DNA of 64,000 nt from Paragonimus skrjabini miyazakii (lineage: Eukaryota; Platyhelminthes; Trematoda; Plagiorchiida; Troglotrematidae). This document shows positions 48,185 to 61,234 of this stretch, one piece after another. A program made the translations under genes and the position numbers. Below the pieces are notes generated by a model that was not told where the DNA came from, ran no database searches, and was given only the letters and a program-made list of their open reading frames with translations. The stretch spans positions 1 to 64,000 of the forward strand of contig JTDE01014690.1 of the NCBI GenBank assembly GCA_014338405.1, given 5' to 3'. Positions within the stretch are counted from its first letter, which is position 1, and each line of letters begins with the position of its first letter.

Positions 48185-50945
48185 CTAAGTGTTAGAGTAG
48201 CGATCCAGACGAAATTTGAACGCAGCAACTGTCGTGGCGTTCACGGTATGTTCTAACAGGAAGTTCTAGACTTTGAAGACCTGAACCGAAAAAAACTATA
48301 CCTTAGCTCAAGTCTGCTGTACTGACACTTTATTTTTAATGAATGTCCACTGAATGAGCTAGTATCCGCATAAGTGATCAGGGATCTGCACGAATGGTTA
48401 GGGGTCTTCATAATCATGAACGCCAAAATTAGGTCACCTCTCTGTCTGCGAATTTCCAGAAAGAAGAGTATTAGCACGCGAGGCCGCTCAGTGTAGGGCT
48501 TCGCACCCACCCCACGGACTGCTTTTGTCGCACGCCTCTGAACAGTTTCCAGAATGTTTGCCATTTGTAAATGAGGAGGCCAAACAGGGGTTCCCCGCTC
48601 GAGGTGAGGACGAACAAAGCTATTGTACAGGTGACTGAAACATGATAGTTCAGATTTTCCATACAAAAGCTAGTACGCTATTGGTTTTCTTGGCGCTGGC
48701 CTCAGTATTGGAAGAACTCGAGAGGTTGCTTGTCACAACAGTGCTAAGGTCATTTCCTCTGTCCGTGACTTGGAGCAGTGCTCCGACGATGGAGTAAGGG
48801 AAATCGTGCTTGTTCATGATATACATGACTGCACCTGCTGGTATTGAACGCGATGGAGTTAGATCTAGACCAGTTGCGAAGTGCACTAATATCAGCCTGC
48901 GGGGCGCTCGCGTCGGAGCTGTTACGCACAATTCACCAGATTTTGATGTCGCCGGTAAACAGTAGCAGTGGAGACGAAACTACGGATGGAAAATCGTTGA
49001 TGAACATAGAGAAGAGTAGTGGCCGCAGGATGGAGCCCTGTGGTACTTCGCTGAGGCTGAGTCTGGCAGAAGATATAGAGGAACCCACCCGCACACGGTA
49101 GGAACGGTTTGATAGATAAGATTTTAGCCAGCGGCGAGGGTTCCCCTTGACACCGCAGCGGTGAAGATTATCGATTAGAACGGAGTGATTCACTTGGTCA
49201 AAGGCCTTGGCGAAGTCAAGATAAACAGCATCGACCCCCTCTCCTCTGTCGGCAGCGAGGGTCCACCGGTCCACAGCTAACAGCAAATTTGGAGTGCATG
49301 AGCGGCCGCGTAGGAAGCCGTGTTGCCCTCTGCAGAAGAAAGATTGTGTTAAAAGATGCTTAGATAATGCTTCGTGGACAAACGCTTCAAGGACTTTTGA
49401 TACACATGATAGAAGAGCAATCGGACGATAATTGCAAGGCTGATTGCGCTGTCCCCCTTTGAAGATTGGAGTAATATTCGCTGATTTTCAGCTTTCGGGT
49501 ACTGTTCATGCAGCAATTGACTGTGTAAACAAGGTGTTCAGCTGGACAGCTAACCATGCAGCCTCATGGACAAGGACTAGAGAAGATATCCAGTCTGGTC
49601 CGGGAGAGGTGTGTTTGATCTCTCGCAGTTTAATTAGCACGGCATCCGCTGCGGTATCTACTGTGAAGATTTCTTCGGAAGTGTCAGTGCTTTCTGCCAT
49701 GGAGCAGATAGGCACGCCGTTTGTAAGCGCAGCATTGTAGAAGTCGGTCAGAACTTCAGCAGCTTCGCCATCTGAGTGAGCAAGCTCTTGCCGGCCGGCC
49801 AGCTGAGGAACACCAGTTTTGGCTTTACGGGTTTTGGAGACAAATTTGTACAGGCTTTTAGGGTCACTGACGAATCGCTGAGTTAAACGTCGCTGGAAAT
49901 CTAGTCGATCCTCCCTGATTAGTTTGGTGCATCGGTTCCGAAGTTGCGCGTACAGGTTGCGATCATCTAGATCCCGCGACGTTCTGTATTGAGCCCATGC
50001 TGGACGTTTAGCATGGATGGATTTTAACGTTCGGGACCGCAATTGCTGCTGCGGTTTCCGGCTGGTTTTATAGTAGAATGGTGTTGAGCAGTCTATCTCT
50101 TTGCAAATGTTGCTAGTAAAAGGGTCACACATTTCACCAACAGACAGTGATGAGTTAATCTGATCGCACGAAGCAGTAGCTAAGCACGTGTTGGGTACGC
50201 CCATTCCAATGCTTTGGAAGTTCCTTTTTGGAACGTTCGCTTTGTGAGTTAGCTCAGCATTACAAATGTAATCGAAGGTTATTACGGCGTGACCACTTAA
50301 GCCGCGCCGGATATCCGCGGTTAATTTGTCTACCATTAGCTCCTCATTATCAAAGATGTAGTATAAGCGAGGAGTTTGGCCGTCGCGCCATCTTGTACAG
50401 TCGGTCGCGTGTTCCATAAGGCCAGTAGCTGCAACTGAAGCTAGAAATGTTGCAGGCATGGCATCGGCATGGGTTATGTATGAATAGGATTGAAAGTCAA
50501 TTTGTGACTGGTTAAAGTTTCCCATCATTAAGATATGTGAGTATCCCAGGGAGGGGAGACAAGTGAGTCCGGACAGGATTGTTTCATCACGGTCAGGGCG
50601 GGAACAGGGAGGCCGATAAACTATACCAACTAAAAATCTGTCAGAGTTGGATAGTACAACGGAGCACCAGACAGATTCCAGGACAGCCGCAAGTATTAAG
50701 TGAGACAGCGGGGGTGGCCAGAAGAGAGTTGCGGACATGAGGGCGGCACCATCTCCTCTACCCGTTGTTCCATCGTTCCAAAAACGCAGCATGTCTGTAA
50801 TGTCGAGCTCGGTGTCAAGATGGTTCGGTGAGAGCCACGATTAAGTAATTTCGACGACAAATAAGTTATCCGCGAGGCAAAGCGCACTGATCTCACCAGG
50901 TTTGCTGATCAGACTCTGGGCGTTGGCATAAGCACACTTGACAGG
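48185..50945 (-). pseudogene. CR1-A ORF2, endonuclease and reverse transcriptase
   Basis: The endonuclease begins KCAYANAQSLISKPGEISAL near 50940 and is open from 50792 to 49506, with FLVGIVYRPP, MMGNFNQSQIDF, TPRLYYIF and GHAVITFDY. The RT has ITPIFKGGQRNQPCNYRPIA, QHGFLRGRSCTPNLLLAVDR, VYLDFAKAFDQVNHSVLI (motif A), SEVPQGSILRPLLFSMFIND (motif B) and LLLFTGDIKIW (motif C). The catalytic YADD/FADD is FTGD, so the first aspartate is lost. The C-terminus has LYNSFVRPHLERGTPVWPPH and AFKFRLDRYSNT before TAG at 48185. One frameshift near 49505 and stops near 48700-48930 break the ORF. Confidence 0.9.
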
Positions 50946-50950
50946 ATTAA

Positions 50951-52210
50951 CTATGAATGAGTGCAGGTTGTTGGAGCCGGATGAAGACTGGGTTTTTTGG
51001 AGGATGCTGGGCGCATCCGCAGGGTTGTCGCCGACTCTGACTGAGCCGGCTGGTGGACGTTTTTTTGAGAATTCAGGTCTACTAAGGGAACGACTAACCG
51101 AGCATCCCGTGCAAGGTAGTCAGCTCGCAACTTCTCGCGTTCCTCTTTGGAACGGTCGGGGTGGAAAGTTATTCCTCCTGGGATTTGATGGCGCTCGTGA
51201 CGGAAACGTTCAAGTGTGTGTGCCGCTTTCTCAGCAGCAGTCACGGTGATTTTCAACAGCCGTGGTAGAGGCTTAGTGGGGGTCGGGCTAGTTCGCAGAA
51301 TACGCGTAATGTTTTGCATAAGTACATTTTCTAGCCTTAGGGCAGACGAGAGAAATTTCCATTGATCGATATCATGCGCGTTGTTGTCCCCACATGTATC
51401 AGGCACATGTTTGATGATAATGCTGCGGGAGCGGTCGACAGCGACCGCATTTTTCATCGCTTGTTTTCTTCGTTGTCGCTTGGTGCAAGGTATGTCGGGA
51501 TAAATTGAGGCGCCCTCGATGGAACGCAGTTTAAAGGCTGCCAGGAGGACCTTCTTGGTTTCCGATATGCTTATAAATGAAATCCGTAACAACCTCGGTT
51601 TGTTGACATGTGGTGAGTCAGGCTTCCTTGCGAGACGGGTGATCGAGGCAGGGTACTGAGGTGTGATCGGCATTTGAACACACAAGGCGCGCCAAAGTTC
51701 GCGGTCCTGTTCGTCGCAAAGTTGGAGTAACGAGTCGAGGCACTACGACGGAGTCTGAACGGGCAGCAGAGTGTTTAGTTTGTGCGACAGGCATGCCAGT
51801 AACAATAGAACGTGACGGTTCCTGAGTACCGGCCACTGCCGGCGCATACAGTCTTTTTTATTGCTTTGCTTGCGTTTACTTAGTGTTGTCACATCCTGAA
51901 CAGGATGGTGATCACTAGCATTGGCGGCAGTGTTGTGAATTATGGATATGTTGCAGGCTGACTCGCCAGCTGCGGCTGTCGTAGTGCAGGTGGTGCCTGC
52001 TTGACCGGTAAGTAGTTTCTCAGACGGACGACAGCTATCGCAGTTAAGTTGAATAAAGTCTAGATTGGCTGCACTGAGTGTGTGATACAGCTCTGGAGAA
52101 GCGCCAAGACAAGAAATATGAAGCCATGTGTTGCAGCTGAAACATTGCAATGCATGGTCCTTTATACGGACAAACTTGGCACACAAGCTGCAAATGGACC
52201 GTTTGACCAT
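50951..52210 (-). pseudogene. CR1-A ORF1, PHD-like zinc finger nucleic-acid-binding protein
   Basis: It starts at a genuine ATG (52210) with a C4HC3 arrangement: C7, C10, C23, C26, H31, C34, C57 and C60, typical of the PHD/ePHD-like finger in CR1-group ORF1 proteins. After a serine/threonine-rich region a frame change at about 51800-51690 leads into PRLLRISFISISETKKVLLA. A second conserved part has TPTKPLPRLLKITV, then RSKEEREKLRADYLA. The latter resembles the D-x-T-EER basic helix near the end of CR1 ORF1. The protein would bind the element's RNA. At least one frameshift inactivates it. Confidence 0.82.
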
Positions 52211-52329
52211 TTTGCAACAATGGCGAGTCGCTGTAGCCAGGAGTTAGGAGACAAGATATGACAGTACCTAAATGATATGCCACACGACACTGGTAGAGTA
52301 GTATACGGTTAGTCTAAAGCCAACTACTA

Positions 52330-55260
52330 TACGCTTACAGAACCACAAACCAAAGAAGAGCAACACTTATCTTCAAATCTAAACCGCGCGCCAAGCGTTT
52401 GTAGCAGAGGCTTTAGGGTCCCGAATCCAGTCGGTTTTTCTTGTTCAGTGTCAAACAGATGTCCGCTGATCCGAAAAGCATTTACTAAAAACAGGGTGTA
52501 GCCCTGCTTTTGATAATCACAGTAAATATTGCAAAATAAACTAAGTTAACTCGCATAAAAGGGTCTTTAGAGTATAAAGCGATGCCTTAAAGCGATCGTT
52601 AGAAGCGCTACTGACGACCTCAGCAGGAAGGCCGTTCCAGAAGTTAACAACCCTACAGGAAAAACCTGCTGCCTAAGAAAGGTTCCAGGACGGAGTTTGA
52701 AAAGCTTCTTGTAATGTCCTCGCCAACTAGCTACAGTGAAGAACTGATCAACGAGGCTTACTTTAAAGAGGAACGGTGTGAAAATTAAATCACCGTGGAG
52801 TCGTCGGAATTTAAGAGGGTATAGATCAAGAATTTCAAGTTGACACTCATACGCGATATTTCTTAGGCTTGTGACTAGCTTAGTAGCCACGCACTGGACA
52901 CGCTCAACAGCGAATATGTCCTTTTTCGGGCCGATATACTGGACCTGATCTGTATACTCGACGAGCAGTCTAATATAAACCTCATAAAGCAGTTCGAACG
53001 CTTTCCTGTCTGTGCGGTGGACAGTGCGCTTAATCATCCTAAAAGAGGCAAACCCCTTCTTCGCCGCCATTTCGTGGTGATGCGCAATAGATTAGTTAGA
53101 CGACACACAGATGCCCGGATCTTTCTTCAGATCGATTTTCATAATATCTACTGTGTCGCATGCACTATAAATCACGAAGACATTGCAAAACTCTCCATTG
53201 AGTGATATATGCGCACTTACTATTATTTAATGGAAGACTGCAGTCGTCCGACCAACGCTTAATCACGTCAAGATCAATCTGCGGTGCACTGGGGTCAGTG
53301 GCATTTCAGATTTTTAGGTAATCGGCGTATAGAAGGGCGTTGCTAGAAATATTATCCGGAAGGTCATTGATGTAGATCAGAAACAACAGAGGACCTAACA
53401 CCGACCCTTGAGGAACCCCCGTAGAAATGAAAGATTGAGATGAAATGTCTGATTTGGTTTTAACTCTAAACTTTCTGTCATTAAGGAATGATACAATCCA
53501 ACGAACGACCTCTCCTTGAATACCACAGGCTTCCAGTTTATGTTTCAGGGGGCCGTGCGTGACACGGTCGAAAGCCTTGGCAAAGTTGAAGGAAATGGCA
53601 TTTGAGATGATGCCATTGTCTCTGGCCTCTGTCGGACGGTCCATGAAAACAAACATATTAGTTATGTATGACCGATTAAGAAAGAAGCCATATTGGGTAG
53701 AGGAAAAATGACGGTATGATAAGAAGTGGTTAAGGATGGCACGCTTTAATAAGCGCCCCACTAAATTGTACGGAATCCTAGTAAGGCCGATGGCTAGTTA
53801 GAGAGTGCCGGTTAACCGCTTTAAGTATGGGCGTGACCGTCGCCTCTTTCCACGCACTAGGGAGAATGCTAATCTGGAGTGTCTGTTTAAACAGCTTATA
53901 GAAGGGTTCCGCCAGACCAGCAGCTGCTTCTTTGAGAATTCTGGGATGGATCTTATCGGGATCCGTCGTACTGTAAGAAGTGACCTTGGATAAAAGGTCT
54001 TCAAATTCTGGAACAGAAAACTCGGCGGAACCCCTTGGCTGCCGGAAATTCTGCGATTGAAATATAGGGTGACGAACCAGCAGTGCAGCGTTGTAGACTT
54101 TCGAGTAGTATCCCCTAAATAACTCGGCCACAACTAGGCAATCAGATGAGGTCTCTCCGTCAGGCAGTTGCAAATAAACAGTTCTTATTTGTCGCATAAG
54201 CTTAAACGAGGAGTTTTGTGTCTGCGGACTTCAAAGGGGACCTTTTCTCGTACGTATTTGGTATACCCACAGATTTCCTGTCTACACCTACTTTGAACGA
54301 TGTGGAACGCGCTTTCTTCCTCCAAAGTTCCCGTAACCTTATGCTTCGCGAATAATTAGGAGCGGTCATCGAGGATACGACGTAATCTGCGCGGAAGAGG
54401 TGGCCGATAAGAGAAAGTGCACAGTTTGCACGGCACAGTTAAGTCCTCCGCTTTCTCAGCTGCGCCTTGAAGTGCGCAGTAGTCCTGGTCCACGGAGCCG
54501 TAATCAAGAAGTTATGAACCAACTTAGCTCCTCAGGCCGTTAAAATTAGCCTGATTAAAGTTTCGAACTATAGATTTCTTTACTGGTTGTTGTAACCAGT
54601 AATATATGACATCAAAGATGAGCAGGGAGTGGTCACTGCGTCCAGGTGGTTGTTTGAGGATCGCTCTGTCTACCAAGTATCTCTCATTAGTGATAACCAA
54701 GTCAAGTAGAGAGGGAGTCTGACCCGGAAAATGCCGCATCGGGGCGCTGACGTGTAGAGTCCAAGCTCTTTATTGTGCCAACGTCGACAAAGAAGTCGAT
54801 AATCCGCTTTCACATTCCTGGTGAGAAACTGATATCCAGTTTATCTTGGGAACATTGAATTTGCCCATAATAACCAGATGAGTAGAGTGTTGTAGTTCTA
54901 TAAAGTTGACTAGGTTCATTAGAAGAGTATTACCGTCGATGTCGGATGAACGCCAAAGGTAAATGACCCACAGTGGGAGTGAGTCTGAGCCACGCAATGC
55001 CAGTCGAAGCCATGGAGCATCACATTTATCAGAGGACTGAAATCGACTGATAACTGTGGGTGTTGGGATAATGGTGAAGGAAAATCGCAGAAACCCCATT
55101 CTACCTCGGACAAAGTCAGCTCGGTAAACTGAATACCAGGGGCCACTCAGTTCACAGTCACTGAGGGCTGTAGCTGAAACGGTAGAAGTGGGAAACAGTG
55201 TTTTTGTCGGATAAATAACGAGCATCAAAGTTGGTCATTACCAGTCGGATAAGTGAGTAT
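52330..55260 (-). mobile_element. CR1-type non-LTR retrotransposon B
   Basis: A second minus-strand CR1-like LINE directly 5' of copy A, represented by ORF2 and a 3' UTR of about 240 bp. It is more decayed than A and differs in sequence throughout, so it is a different family and not a local duplicate. No ORF1 was recognised upstream of 55260, so it is probably 5'-truncated. Confidence 0.82.
52567..55228 (-). pseudogene. CR1-B ORF2, endonuclease and reverse transcriptase
   Basis: The endonuclease part (54524-55228) includes ELSGPWYSVY, HLVIMGKFNVPKINW, TPSLLDLVITNE and GRSDHSLLIFDV. The RT part (53306-54197) includes HPRILKEAAAGLAEPFYKLF, SFNFAKAFDRVTHGPLKHKL (motif A, with SFN in place of the usual YLD), STGVPQGSVLGPLLFLIYIN (motif B) and LLYADYLKI (motif C). 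YADD is YADY, so the second aspartate is lost. The C-terminal part (52567-53070) has VYIRLLVEYTDQVQ, RVQCVATKLV and KFRRLHGDLIF, a standard CR1 ending. Several stops separate the pieces. Confidence 0.87.
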
Positions 55261-58200
55261 TGACTCGCGTACACATGGTAAGCTACATTAAAACATGATC
55301 AATAAGCAATAAACAAAACAGCACGAACGTTTTTAATTATAGGGTAGGACGTGTTATCCATGCTTACACCTTATCATAGGTAAAAACAACCACGTGAAAA
55401 CGTAGACCGTTTTCCACTAGAAATAATATCAGGGAAACAGGTTGAATATATAATTCAGATGTGTAACTAACCAACAACCGTGGCGACATAGCTTTCATTA
55501 GGAATTACTGTGATATTTCGTGTACAATACATTATGAATCCAACGTGGTCAAAAATTACAGATTCTCCAAAACCACACAAAAGTGAGCGTTTCTGCGAGA
55601 TTGAAGTACGTATTCTACCACGAAAATTCCGATGAAAACATTTTCAGAACGTAAAGTCGATTAGGAAAAACAACGTCAGGCTTCTATCGCAAAAAATGGC
55701 GACACATTTTTTTCAACGGAAGTACAAAGATGGGCAATTTTTAGGTACAGCTGATTTTTTATTGCAACGCCACTAGCATACTCGATTAAATCTACATATT
55801 TGTCCCGTAAAATGCTTTTTAATATTTCATGACAAATTTGAAAAATAACTTTTTGCGCCTAACTGGCCGTTCTCAACTCATTTCGGCTTTAAAGCACCAT
55901 ACCGGAGAACTACACAACTGCCCAGAGTTTAATGCAGTTGGGTAAGGTAAATGGGGTGTTTGTATCTTTTCACAGCTTTGTGGAGAATTTTGTGTACTGG
56001 TCAAGTAAACCGTCAGTACCGGCCACCATTAATTATAGTCTGATGGCTTATCAGCTTGAGCAGGCTATAACGAATGAGTATATATATGTGTGGGAGGATT
56101 GTACGTGTGAGATATACTCCTGTATTTTTCTTTCAGCGTTTGTTCTAATTACAACTTAACATGAGTTATTCTACTGAATTTGCTCTAAGCTTCAATTTTA
56201 TATTGTCCAGCATCCTGGGCAATGCGTTCACAGTAAGGCACATGATTGAAGATAATGGGGTTTCGTGAGTACGCAATGATCCAAATGCTAGGTGGGTTGT
56301 GAGTAAACCGTGGAGACGCAATAAATTGTTTCAAGCGAGCAGCTTCCAGTTGGAGCCTGATAGTATGGACGGGTGGGTACGTTATATGCAGCCGACGGCT
56401 AAATGTTCTCCGGCTCGCATTCAAAAGATCATCAGAAAATGCACAAAATTTGATATCAGTCGTCTTGAACTGCAAACCAGTTTAAACGAAAATTCGTCGC
56501 AGTTGACGTCCTCAAGGACAAACACCTTGCGAAGATATGTTCGTAGATCCATCATACGGCGACTCTCATGTTCAATGTCGGTTGCGGAAACCGTCGTTTC
56601 CAAGGGTGTCTACAGTGAGGAAGAGGTAAACACCATTGTAAACTCTGAGAAAAAATGCAAATAGTCACTAAGGGCAATGCCGATAGCAGGCAAAGCTGTC
56701 GACAATACCAATGTTCAACGGATCGCATCAAAGCGGCTGGGGCTGCTGAGGGTTGTTGATGAAGTCGCTCGACTATTCTGTCACCAGCCTGGTGGTACGC
56801 ATTTGTACACGTCCGGCAGCATCTAGGCGCATTTCTAAGGCTTTCTTACATGCCGGGTCAAACGTACCTATCCGAGGTAATTTTGGTGGTAGCAAAGGTG
56901 ATGGGACAAACGGTGTTGTGTAGCTTATTAAATATGTGGATTTGGAATATTAACCGCATAACTAATCGGGGATGACCCCCGGATGTATCTCACAGAAACC
57001 TTCAGGTTACCTTAAACAATGGTAGGTCCGTGGGGCGCAAGAATGATCGCGGTTGGGACTCCTAGGGAACGGCCGCCACACATTAAACATTATCCAGTGC
57101 TATTAAATTGATGGCTTTCTGCGGAGCAAAGATTAACGCCCGTAACACGGCGTCCGCTAAAACGTTAGTACTGTTGGAAACATGCCGTGAACCAGTACAG
57201 AACCGCGATATGAAGCAAAAGTTTTACACTTCACGCGACCACTGATGATCGGAGTGGTCCTGGATGAGGTACGCTCACGATTCTTGATCGAAAAAAGCCA
57301 AACACCGACGACTTAGGGTAAATAGTAACCTGGGATCGACGTACAGACAGTATAAACGACATGTAGGTAAAGTTCCGTTTTGCAGCTCACCGTAGACCGG
57401 TCTGGTTGCGTCCAAACACAACGTTTCTGAAATCTGCTGGTCGGGAAGTGGTTCTGCCTTCGTTAACCTGTCAGTTGATGTCGGATCAGCAAGGGGTGGC
57501 ATTCAACGGCCGGCCCTTCCGGTGCCACATGCCGTCGCGGTTAACTTGAGTGTCGGTGCGACAATCTAAACTTTGAAATGTAGTCAGTCGAACGAGTGCG
57601 TGAGGCAGAAAACAAGCACCTCGGTTCCGTGGGGCTCGCTTAGTTTAAGGGAGACCTGTCAATAGATTTCGGCATAATGAAGCTGGATATTTTTCGAAAA
57701 CCAACAAATGAGATGTTGGGAAGTGGTACATTAGGTTGTGCATATGAATGCAGCAATACTAGCTGGCCGCCGACATGGTGCCTGCACCCAAGCTCTTTTG
57801 GTTGCATGCTTTCTAATCACTGATGGTGTACAAAATGCCAGCCCCATAGCGAATCCGACGACCGGATCATTATTCTCCCCACCAAGTCTCACTTGCTACT
57901 GTCGTTGAGCACCTTATGAATCCACCTGTGATCTTTGAGTAATACATGTCGGGTACCATACCCATCCTTATTTTCAGGCTAAGATTGGTTCTAATAACAA
58001 AGATCTAGGGATTACATATTTTGTGTACGTACGTACATATATGGCCAACCGCGTTTAACATTCTGGGGCTTTCTTTAGTCTGTTGGAGTAATCGTCTACC
58101 GTGAATCTTGTGGGTTTGCTTTGTCACCAAATTACGATATGGCAGAGCTCGCAAACAGATAAGCATTAAATTTCTTTATCCATGTTTTCCTAAAAAGACT

Positions 58201-60660
58201 AACAGACACTTTCACTGGGGTTCCTAAAACTGTCATCACTCTGTCCAGTTTCCCCCTTTGGATTCGCATCATTGCTTCAATGATCTGGCAGACGATAATG
58301 GACGAACATTAGACGCCGACAGGTAGGTTGTGGGAAACGATCAACAGAGCTTTGCCAAAGGGTGGTCTGGGCCACGTATCTCTTTGGATACGCCTCCGAA
58401 TAACCATGCGCTACATAACATCCATCCTTCGCCTCTTTTGATAAATAGCGGTTGTTTGCAGCCAATGTGAAAACGAAACATATTGGTATTTAGTGCTTTG
58501 CACGATCCGCAAAACGTTTCTTCGTTGGGAATGAACCGCAGGATTTCAACTCATTCACAATCTGTTGTGTAATTGTTTACACATTCGACAGAAAGAACTA
58601 TAGACAGTCTTGGGAATGACTGAAATACCAGAAAAGAATCAACATTTCTCTCACCAGTCAGTGAGATAACTGTATCGCGCGGTTGCCCAATCACTTAAAA
58701 ATCTTTCTAGGGGTTGCCATTATCACGATGTTTGCACTTAATCATTTGGACAATACTTCTCTATCAGTTTTGCAACTTAACCGAACACACTCAATCGACC
58801 ATATGGTTTTACTGGTCCCAAGTTCACTTTGCAATCTACTTTCTCGCGTTGATGTACACCACATGAAATATACGCATGTTCTGTTTGACTCATCAAAGGG
58901 ACCTGCGAGGTAACCTTTTGAATATGATAATGCCGTTGATTCTTATATTTGTGACATAATTCGATTGTTGATACCGATTACCATAATTGAGGTGTACAAC
59001 TCACCCTTTTGCAACTTCCGTCATCTTCCCAATAATTCCATAGAATTCATGACCATATCTTGTTTTTAAAACGGTAATCGTTAATTCCCTGCGAGCCACG
59101 TGAAGACAGTTAAATCTGGTTGGTTCTAAACTCACAGTTGCTGGAAGTTGGCTTTTATTGCTAAACACCTCAAGGAATTATATCGGCAATGCCATGCCAC
59201 TCGGAGGGGCACGCCGAATCAGAAGCAAATTCCACACTTTGGCGGTAGTGGCATCAGCTTCAACTTTGGTAGGCCAGTTTTCAAACAGTCGTACTGGTAG
59301 TTAAAGTATTGTAGGCGTGCAGTCAGCTCTGAGCACTGTGAAGCTATAAACGATACACTTAGCCGGGGAATAAGAAGTAAAAGAGGCTCTGGTACAGATT
59401 AAAGAACAAGTAGTAGCAGACGGACTGTATCCTGAAAAGTTTAAAAGTGTGCCGCTTAATTAAGTACCCGTGCATCACAAAAGACTGACGTCGGTTGCAC
59501 CAAGAAACTGTACAAGTTTGCCCGATAAACCGTACGCGGCAGATAGGCAGAAGCAATTCTGTCCCACCCTCTGTAAACCCGAAGTTCTCTAGCAGGACTT
59601 CGCAGAAGGTAACTTGCGTACCTTGCACGTATTCCATTGATCTGTCAGGGGTCGAGCCGACCCATGCTAACACCTCTGCGGCTAGATACGCCGTATTCGC
59701 AGAGTATTTGAGTAATGTGTTGAGGTTAATATGAAAAGTTGCGATTGTGGAATGCTGCACTTTTTATTTCATCGTCGATAAAGAGCTCACGAGGCATTTG
59801 CGACTTACATAATTTTGCCATCATGGTTAGCGTGCATGAAGGTAACGGGGTTATTGCAAGACCACTCCGGACGGCTTTGTCAGGATGTTAAATCTTAAAC
59901 CGGTGGACCACCGGTGAAAACTCGACTGTCACGGTTGCCCGTTCACACCAAAAATTTCAGCATTGTTTCCTGACAGTTGAATTACGAACCTGAGCTGACT
60001 TGTTTGAGTACACTGGAACAGACTGTGAATGAATTACCGTCCAGCGTACAATTTGATAGGACTAGAGAAACAGGCCAGATCAACTCTTGAGGACACAAAC
60101 CGATGGTTGCCGTGCCCATCCCGTTAACTTTGCAACGAGCGAGGGTGAAATAAGGCAGATGAGAACGTATTGTAGAAATGAGTCATGATGCTTGCAGCAA
60201 AGTTTGTTTAAATGTAACTGTTATTATTAGATTCCTGGAGGAAACGAACAGCCATTTCGAATTCCATCGACACAAGGACTTGCTGTGTGAATTATTGTGT
60301 TTGTGAACGGGCGTACACTTTAAAATTTTCCCTAAGTCCGCGAGGACCAACGTGAGTTACGGTTGGTCTTGCGATGATCGTTAACAGCAGTCCTTATACC
60401 ATCGCAGCTACGACTTGTCAAACGAACGTGTCACCGAGACATCCTTTGCTAAAAACTGTTGGTCAGTATTTTTACCAACGTCAGAACTCAGCACAACTTG
60501 GCTGTACGTTCTCTTATTTATCATCTGTTGATTGTTTGACTTCTAGACAAACAAGTTTCACTGCAAACATCCCAGGATTTTCTGAACACGCATTGTCACG
60601 GTGTCTTGGGATGCAAGTCATCTCGGCTTATGAGGCCTCCAGGATTCACCAAAAGGTATA
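55261..60660. other. no recognised gene
   Basis: 5.4 kb upstream of the LINE pair. The most open part is 56185-56664, with a 121-codon plus frame and overlapping minus frames of 96 and 60 codons. Other frames lie at 57275-57502 and 59359-59760. None shows a known motif. A 5' exon of the DHHC gene could lie here, but I cannot point to one. Confidence 0.4.
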
Positions 60661-60679
60661 GCTATTTTACGTCATTTCC

Positions 60680-61230
60680 AATCCATCGTTTAGAAGACAT
60701 TTTCTTTCGTCAAGTAGCACTTTAGATCACTATTTCGACCCAATCGACAGCAATTTAACTCGCACGTATACGAGGTTTTGTGGCGCAGATGGAATCCCCG
60801 TAACTGTGTGGGACGATTGTTGTTTACTTTCTCGAATACGGACCGTTAGGTTTCACCATCGGTAGTTATCAGTAGGTTTTTCAATTTTTCGCCTGCCTAC
60901 CTTCATCCTTTAGGTCCCCACCTCGACGTTTCCCCAGTTTAATGAATTGTATGAGCAGAAAATATTGAAGACGTGTCGGAGTAAGCTGGTTGCAGTATAC
61001 ATATATTACACTTTCGGTCTATCGCCAATGTAGGGACTTGGATGTTCGCCAAGTACCACTTCATAGTTTTACCCGAAAAGGGCAATCCCGCGAACCAACT
61101 CGTCATACTGTTCTCCACCTTATATCACGCATAGGAGTTGTATATAGTACAATATACTTGGATTCATCATCGAGCATTGCTGATTCTGATCTATTCAGAG
61201 AATGAAATCGCTGGTTTGGTCCCGCTGACA
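60680..61230 (+). repeat. repeat block, copy 1 (direct)
   Basis: It shares long, easily aligned stretches with 62401-62830 (inverted) and 63150-63490 (direct). Shared words include CCGTAACTGTGTGGGACGA, GGTTGCAGTATACATAT, AAGTACCACTTCATAGT and TATATAGTACAATATACTTG. A frame in its first part reads CGADGIPVTVWDDCCLLSRI, which is conserved with copy 2. It leads directly into the satellite array. Confidence 0.8.
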
Positions 61231-61234
61231 TGGC

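Larger units (their letters stand above)
47884..52320 (-). mobile_element. CR1-type non-LTR retrotransposon A
   Basis: A two-ORF LINE. ORF1 with a PHD-like zinc finger lies at 50951-52210 and ORF2 with endonuclease and RT at 48185-50945. A roughly 280-bp 3' UTR ends in a tandem 9-mer (GGGTTCAAT twice on the plus strand, 47884-47901), like the short tandem-repeat tails of CR1 elements. Only a few mutations break the ORFs, so it is one of the youngest copies in the window. It lies immediately 5' of the DHHC start codon in the same orientation. The exact 5' end is uncertain. Confidence 0.88.
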
